A stretch of 17,046 bases of DNA from Thermomicrobiales bacterium. GTDB taxonomy: Bacteria > Chloroflexota > Chloroflexia > Thermomicrobiales > UBA6265. Numbering within the stretch: position 1 is the first letter of the stretch; every line of letters starts with the position of its first letter. Of this stretch, positions 13,370 through 17,046 are shown piece after piece. The stretch lies in contig JAICJJ010000009.1 in NCBI GenBank assembly GCA_025928535.1, forward strand, positions 1 to 17,046. Direction: 5' to 3'. The translations under genes and the position numbers were made by a program. The notes beneath the pieces are model-generated. The model worked only from the letters and a program-made list of their open reading frames with translations. It ran no database searches and was not told the origin of the DNA.

Positions 13370-14407
13370 TCAGGTTGGCGTCGAAGCGATTGGCTGGGCG
13401 TCCGACGCCGTGGCGGCGGCTGGCGGCCCACCCGTCGTGAAGAAGTCGCCGAGATCGGCCGTGCTCGCATCGGCGGCATGGCCGACCAGCGGCGACAGGC
13501 CGAAGATTTGCTCGACCGTTTTCACCCACGAGGCGTGGCTGTATTCGGTGCTGTTGGTGTAGCCGTTGCCTTTGGTCCTGGGCGAGAGCAGGATCATCCC
13601 GATCGGGTTGTTGGCATGCCCCCCTTCATCCCACGTGACGGCGACCAGCGCCGTCCCTCCCTGATAGACCTTGGACGCGAGGATCGTCGGCAGGTTGGCG
13701 GCGAGCCAGTCGTCGCCTTGCTTGACGACGTTCGACGACCCCGCGCATGAATTGCTGTGCATGTCGTGGCAGAGATTCGGAATCAGCACGACATAACCAT
13801 GGACTTTGTCGGCCGTCAGATCGTCGGCCAGTTCGCCATACGGCCGGACATGCTGCTGGCAGAGTCTGCTGTGGCTGCTCGGCGGGTTGCCGACGACATC
13901 CTGGAAGAAGAGGATGCCGTTGTGGCGCGGGGTGTAGTTGCCCGAATTGCCGATCGGGCAGTTGTCGCCGGAAATGTCTTCCTCGTACGACGTCCAGGCG
14001 ATCCCCTGGGCCTGCAGCAGGGTCACGAGGTGCTGCGGGGAACTCGTCGAGTTGCTCGCGCTCGGCGAACTGTCGGCGGTGAAAGTGCGGTCCGGGTAGA
14101 CGTTCGTGCCGCCTTCGAGCCAGAGGTAGTTTCCTTCGCTCGGGTGGAGCGAGGTGACGGTCGGCACGTTGTGGTAGTTGCTGGCGTAGGCGACATCGGG
14201 GCGGCTGAGGAGGCTGTTGAGGTAGGGCGCGGAATCGCTGCCCTTGATCGACGACCAGTCGTGATTCTCCATCACGATCAGGAAGACCGTGTCGATGCCG
14301 TGCGGCGATTGGCCGCTTGCCGCGCCGGGGAACAACGCGACGACGGTCATCAACAAGATGACCGCGACCGCCCAGACGCGCGCCGGCCAATCAGTCCATT
14401 TCGCCAT
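13370..14407 (-). CDS. Secreted phosphoesterase (alkaline/acid phosphatase-phospholipase C family)
   Basis: The 345-residue protein begins with a signal peptide: basic n-region, hydrophobic core at about 11-28 and cleavage near GAASG. The mature part shows the phosphoesterase family pattern. VFLIVMENHDW at 41-51 supplies the metal-ligand E-N pair. HPSEGNYLWLEGG at 88-100 is the likely site of the nucleophile. RHNGILFFQDV, IPNLCHDMHSNSC and VTWDEGG (metal-binding Asp/Glu) follow, and the end has GLSPLVGHAADA. The family hydrolyses phosphate esters outside the cell; the substrate is unknown. The chosen ATG 14407 gives a normal signal peptide. An in-frame longer reading to 14476 adds residues unlike a signal. 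A close paralogue lies at 16011 to the window end. A motif copy sits 77 bp upstream of the start. Confidence 0.88.
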   Translation of the reverse strand: MAKWTDWPARVWAVAVILLMTVVALFPGAASGQSPHGIDTVFLIVMENHDWSSIKGSDSAPYLNSLLSRPDVAYASNYHNVPTVTSLHPSEGNYLWLEGGTNVYPDRTFTADSSPSASNSTSSPQHLVTLLQAQGIAWTSYEEDISGDNCPIGNSGNYTPRHNGILFFQDVVGNPPSSHSRLCQQHVRPYGELADDLTADKVHGYVVLIPNLCHDMHSNSCAGSSNVVKQGDDWLAANLPTILASKVYQGGTALVAVTWDEGGHANNPIGMILLSPRTKGNGYTNSTEYSHASWVKTVEQIFGLSPLVGHAADASTADLGDFFTTGGPPAAATASDAQPIASTPT

Positions 14408-14479
14408 GATCGTCACACCCGTGCAATTGCTCGCTGATTGACGGCGCTCCGTCCAGCAGCGTAGCAAAGGAACCATCGC

Positions 14480-14500
14480 GGCTCATCCCATGAATGAGCC
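14480..14500. repeat. Perfect 7-bp inverted repeat overlapping the third motif copy
   Basis: GGCTCAT (14480-14486) and ATGAGCC (14494-14500) are exact inverted copies with a 7-base centre. It is the most symmetrical of the three CATCCC-N3-AATGAnCnAA sites and looks like a protein-binding dyad. Confidence 0.45.
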
Positions 14501-14502
14501 AA
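14484..14502. promoter_or_regulatory. Copy 3 of the CATCCC-N3-AATGAnCnAA motif
   Basis: CATCCC-ATG-AATGAGCCAA lies in the 240-bp divergent region between the phosphoesterase gene (start 14407, minus) and the metallophosphoesterase gene (start 14648, plus). It is 145 bases before the plus-strand start. Its right part is identical to copy 1. Confidence 0.45.
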
Positions 14503-14647
14503 ATTCGCGGTGGGACCGCAATCCGAAGAGACGAGAGCGGACTTGAGATCGGGAGCCGGGCGGTCGCGGTATCCTGTGAAGCGAACGGAACAATCACCGG
14601 ATGTCTGCCCGCTTTGGCCGGCGGCCCGGCGTGATCGAGGCGGCTTT

Positions 14648-15958
14648 ATGACCGATGGCGACGTCGCGGCGATCATCGCCGTCAGCGATTTCCACATGAC
14701 GGTCGGGCGCGACCCGCGGACGGGTCTCGTCGATCGTCGCGAATCGTTCGATCACGACGCGGCGTTCGCCCGCTTCCTGGCCGCCATGCGAGAGCAGGCG
14801 GCCGCCGACGGGCGGCCGTGGCGGCTGCTCATCCTGGGCGATCTGTTCGACTTCCTGCGCGTGGGCGACGCGATTTCCGGCGACGTTGCGGACCAGCCCG
14901 ATAATTCGGAACGCGCCGCGCTCGCCAAACTCGAGCGGATTGCGGCCGGGCACGGCGTCGCGTTCGCGGCGCTCGGCGCGTTCGCGGCGGCCGGCTGCCC
15001 CATCGACCTCGTCGCCGGCAACCACGACATCGAATTGACGCGGCCGGCGGTGCAGGCGCGGTTGCGCGACTTGATCGGCCGGGCCGCCGGCGACACCGCC
15101 GCGGGGCGGCTGATTCGCGTGCACCCCTGGATCTTCTCCGTTCCCGGCCTGCTCTACGCCGAGCATGGTCAGCAATACCACGATCTGAACAGTTTTCCCG
15201 CGCTGCTGCGGTCGTCGGCCGGCGGCCCCGGCGCGCCGATCGAGCCGCCGCTCGGTTCATTTTGGGAAACGTATCGGATCGGGCTCGCGCAGTCGCTCGC
15301 CGGCGCGCACGAAGTCAAACCGCGGGGCGTGTTGCGGATGCTCGGACGGTCAACTGTCGTCGCTGGCGCGGCACGCCGGCATCTCACGTTTGCCGGCCAT
15401 CTCGTCCGCGATCTCGCCGGACGGCGCAGCCGGCGGCAGGCGGCGCGCCGCGCCGCGTACCGCCGGCAGGTTCTGGCCGACCATGCGGACGCGATCGGAC
15501 TGCCGCTCCGGACCCTCGGACGGATCGACCAGACCGCCGAGGCCGCGGCTCGCGCGCTGCCGGGCCGGATCGTCCGCAGCCTGCTCGGGGCGCGCATCCC
15601 GCGTCGGCGCGGCAGGGCGAGGTCGGCGGCCGAGCCGGTTCCGTACCTCGCCAGGGCCGCGCTGACGATTCATCACCTGCTCCAAGCCGATGGCCTCGAC
15701 GTGCCCTATTACCTCTTTGGACACACCCATCGCGCCGACCAGCGGCCGCTGCTCGGCGGCTCCGATTCGCCGCAGTACCTCAACACGGGAAGTTGGGGGG
15801 ATGCGTCGCGGGCCGCGTCGTCCGGCGCCGGCGTCTTTCCCTACGTCCAGATCAGACCGGCATCGGCGGGAGCGCCGGCAGTCGCATCCCTGCTCGTCTG
15901 GACCGACGACGAGGAGCGGCAGCGCCCATTGCGCGCCGCCGACGACGCGGCGGATTGA
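14648..15958 (+). CDS. Calcineurin-like metallophosphoesterase
   Basis: The 436-residue protein carries all the signature blocks of the binuclear metallophosphoesterase fold: Asp14-x-His16 in SDFH, Gly64-Asp65 in LGDLFDF, Gly124-Asn125-His126-Asp127 in AGNHDIE, His173 in AEHGQQYHD, and Gly358-His359-x-His361 in LFGHTHRAD. No signal peptide or membrane segment is clear, so it is probably cytosolic. A basic, Arg/Ala-rich insert at about 235-330 separates the last two metal blocks and makes it longer than the minimal fold; its role is unknown. ATG 14648 has GAGG at 14637-14640, seven bases upstream. Reading further upstream in the frame lacks protein-like sequence. The substrate cannot be told. 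It sits between two secreted phosphoesterase genes on the opposite strand, which may point to a shared phosphate-related role. Confidence 0.92.
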   Translation: MTDGDVAAIIAVSDFHMTVGRDPRTGLVDRRESFDHDAAFARFLAAMREQAAADGRPWRLLILGDLFDFLRVGDAISGDVADQPDNSERAALAKLERIAAGHGVAFAALGAFAAAGCPIDLVAGNHDIELTRPAVQARLRDLIGRAAGDTAAGRLIRVHPWIFSVPGLLYAEHGQQYHDLNSFPALLRSSAGGPGAPIEPPLGSFWETYRIGLAQSLAGAHEVKPRGVLRMLGRSTVVAGAARRHLTFAGHLVRDLAGRRSRRQAARRAAYRRQVLADHADAIGLPLRTLGRIDQTAEAAARALPGRIVRSLLGARIPRRRGRARSAAEPVPYLARAALTIHHLLQADGLDVPYYLFGHTHRADQRPLLGGSDSPQYLNTGSWGDASRAASSGAGVFPYVQIRPASAGAPAVASLLVWTDDEERQRPLRAADDAAD

Positions 15959-16010
15959 TCGCGCCCGCGTCGCCGGCGGCGTTGGCCGTCGCTTGCGCGC
16001 TCGACTGGCC

Positions 16011-17046
16011 TCAGCGCCCAGTCTGGCCATGCGCACGATGATGATGCCGGTGATGACCGTGATGGTCTCGCGTCTGGCCTTCGCGAGCGTGCCCATGATT
16101 TCGATTTGCCGAACCGCCGCCGGTTCCACCGCCGCCGCCATCGCCGCCGCCCGTGGTAAAGAAATCACCGAGATCGGTGGTGCTGGCGTCGGCGGCATGG
16201 CCGACCAGCGGCGAGAGGCCGTAGATCTGCTCGACCGTCTTGACCCAGGACGCGTGGCTGTAGGCGATGCTGTTGGTGTAGCCGTTGCCTTTGGTCTTGG
16301 GCGAGAGCAGGATCATGCCGATCGGGTTGTTGCCGCTCCCCCCTTCGTCCCAGGTGATCGCGACCAGCGCCGTCCCGCCGCGATAGACCTTGGAGCCGAG
16401 GATGGCGGGAAGATTGGCTTGCAGCCAGTCATCCCCTTGCTTGACGACGTTCGAGGAGCCAGAACACGAATTGCTGTGCATGTCGTGGCAGAGATTGGGA
16501 ATCAGCACGTTGTAGCCATGGACCCGATCGTTGTTCAGGTCGCCCGCCAACTCTCCGTAGGGCCGGACATGCTGCTGGCAAGACGAGTTGCTGGTGCTCG
16601 GCGGGTTGCCGACGACGTCCTGGAAAAAGAGGATGCCGTTGTGGCGGGGGGTGTAATTGCCCGAATTGCTGATCGGGCAATCATTGCCGGAAATGTCTTC
16701 CTCGTACGCCTTCCAGGCGACGCCTTTGGCCTGCATCAATGCGACGAGGTGCCTGGTCGAGTTGGTCGAGTTGCTCGCGCTCGGCGAACTGTCCGACGTG
16801 AAGGTGTGGTCGGGATAGACGTTGGTGGCGCCTTCCAGCCAGAGATAGTTCGGCTCGCTCGGATGGAGCGACGAACCGGGCGGGACGTTGTGGTAGTTGC
16901 CGGCGTAGGCGGCGTCCGAGCGTGACAGCAAACTGTTGATGTACGGAGCCGACGAACTGCCCTTGATGGTCGACCAGTCGTGGTTTTCCAGCACGATCAG
17001 GAAGACGGTGGAGATGCCGTTCGGCGTGGCCGCGCTTGCCTCCCGC
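16011..17046 (-). CDS. Secreted phosphoesterase paralogue with His/Gly-rich tail (5' end beyond window)
   Basis: The frame runs from the window edge to TGA 16013-16011, giving about 344 residues without the start. It is a close paralogue of the phosphoesterase at 13370-14407. TVFLIVLENHDW has Leu in place of Met before the E-N pair. HPSEPNYLWLEGATN, RHNGILFFQDV, IPNLCHDMHSNSCSGSS, ITWDEGG and GLSPLVGHAADA are all kept. A GTG at 16994 is not the start, because homologous sequence continues upstream to the window end (GISTVFLIV). Unlike its paralogue, it ends with a Gly-rich linker and a His-rich tail (HHGHHRHHHRAHG), which could bind metal. The signal peptide is expected just outside the window. 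It converges on the metallophosphoesterase gene with 52 bp between the stops. Confidence 0.87.
   Translation of the reverse strand, partial: REASAATPNGISTVFLIVLENHDWSTIKGSSSAPYINSLLSRSDAAYAGNYHNVPPGSSLHPSEPNYLWLEGATNVYPDHTFTSDSSPSASNSTNSTRHLVALMQAKGVAWKAYEEDISGNDCPISNSGNYTPRHNGILFFQDVVGNPPSTSNSSCQQHVRPYGELAGDLNNDRVHGYNVLIPNLCHDMHSNSCSGSSNVVKQGDDWLQANLPAILGSKVYRGGTALVAITWDEGGSGNNPIGMILLSPKTKGNGYTNSIAYSHASWVKTVEQIYGLSPLVGHAADASTTDLGDFFTTGGGDGGGGGTGGGSANRNHGHAREGQTRDHHGHHRHHHRAHGQTGR

Noticed and set aside
14543..14575. A possible plus-strand promoter for the metallophosphoesterase, TTGAGA and TATCCT
   Set aside because: The spacer is 21 bases, too long for a normal sigma-70 type promoter.
15934..15952. 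A 6-bp GC hairpin at the end of the metallophosphoesterase gene as a terminator
   Set aside because: It is short, inside coding sequence, without a T-run, and common by chance at this GC content.
1..17046. CRISPR array, tRNA, rRNA or transposase genes
   Set aside because: No regularly spaced direct repeats, cloverleaf-like sequence, rRNA signatures or transposase motifs were found by reading. Covariance-model searches could not be run.

Overview
This is a high-GC bacterial chromosome segment with dense genes and short spacers. It opens with the 3' end of clpP followed by a full clpX, a common bacterial pairing. The ClpX sequence, the type of GT39 glycosyltransferase, the single-domain molybdopterin-binding protein and the DUF4352-like lipoproteins together suggest Chloroflexota, perhaps a Thermomicrobia-like lineage. 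That placement comes from recall and is only moderately confident; no rRNA or tRNA gene is present to fix it.

Layout. (1) Positions 1-1468: clpP (partial) and clpX, closed by a hairpin plus T-run that overlaps the clpX stop codon. (2) 1563-1774: a MITE-like inverted repeat that also encodes the last residues and stop codon of the neighbouring GT39 membrane glycosyltransferase (1730-3895, minus). (3) 4065-4187: a second structured intergenic repeat. (4) 4289-5985: an SGNH hydrolase and a MoeA-like molybdopterin-binding protein, probably co-transcribed on the plus strand. (5) 6037-9140, minus strand: a compact five-gene operon. It holds two precursor-like proteins that share a twin-arginine and YxPPAL leader, then an HPr-kinase-like protein, a PqqD-like (RRE) protein and a family-5-type nucleotidyltransferase. 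The last three genes overlap by ATGA. (6) 9370-10951: two tandem paralogous lipoproteins. (7) 10843-14407, minus strand: a secreted phosphoesterase, a large polytopic membrane protein and a small DUF1616-like membrane protein, the last two overlapping by ATGA. (8) 14648-15958: a calcineurin-like metallophosphoesterase. (9) 16011 to the end, minus strand: a second paralogous phosphoesterase, cut by the window edge.

The most interesting part is the 6037-9140 operon. It has the recognition element, kinase and nucleotidyltransferase seen as accessories in lasso-peptide clusters and in the HPr-rel-A type systems, plus leaders carrying the lasso-type YxxPxLxxxG signature. No lasso cyclase, B2 leader peptidase or exporter is visible in the window. 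The leader also reads as a Tat signal, so the proteins may be modified and exported rather than made into classic lasso peptides.

A second unexplained signal is a 19-bp motif, CATCCC-N3-AATGAnCnAA. It occurs in three upstream regions: before each lipoprotein gene, and between the divergent phosphoesterase and metallophosphoesterase genes.
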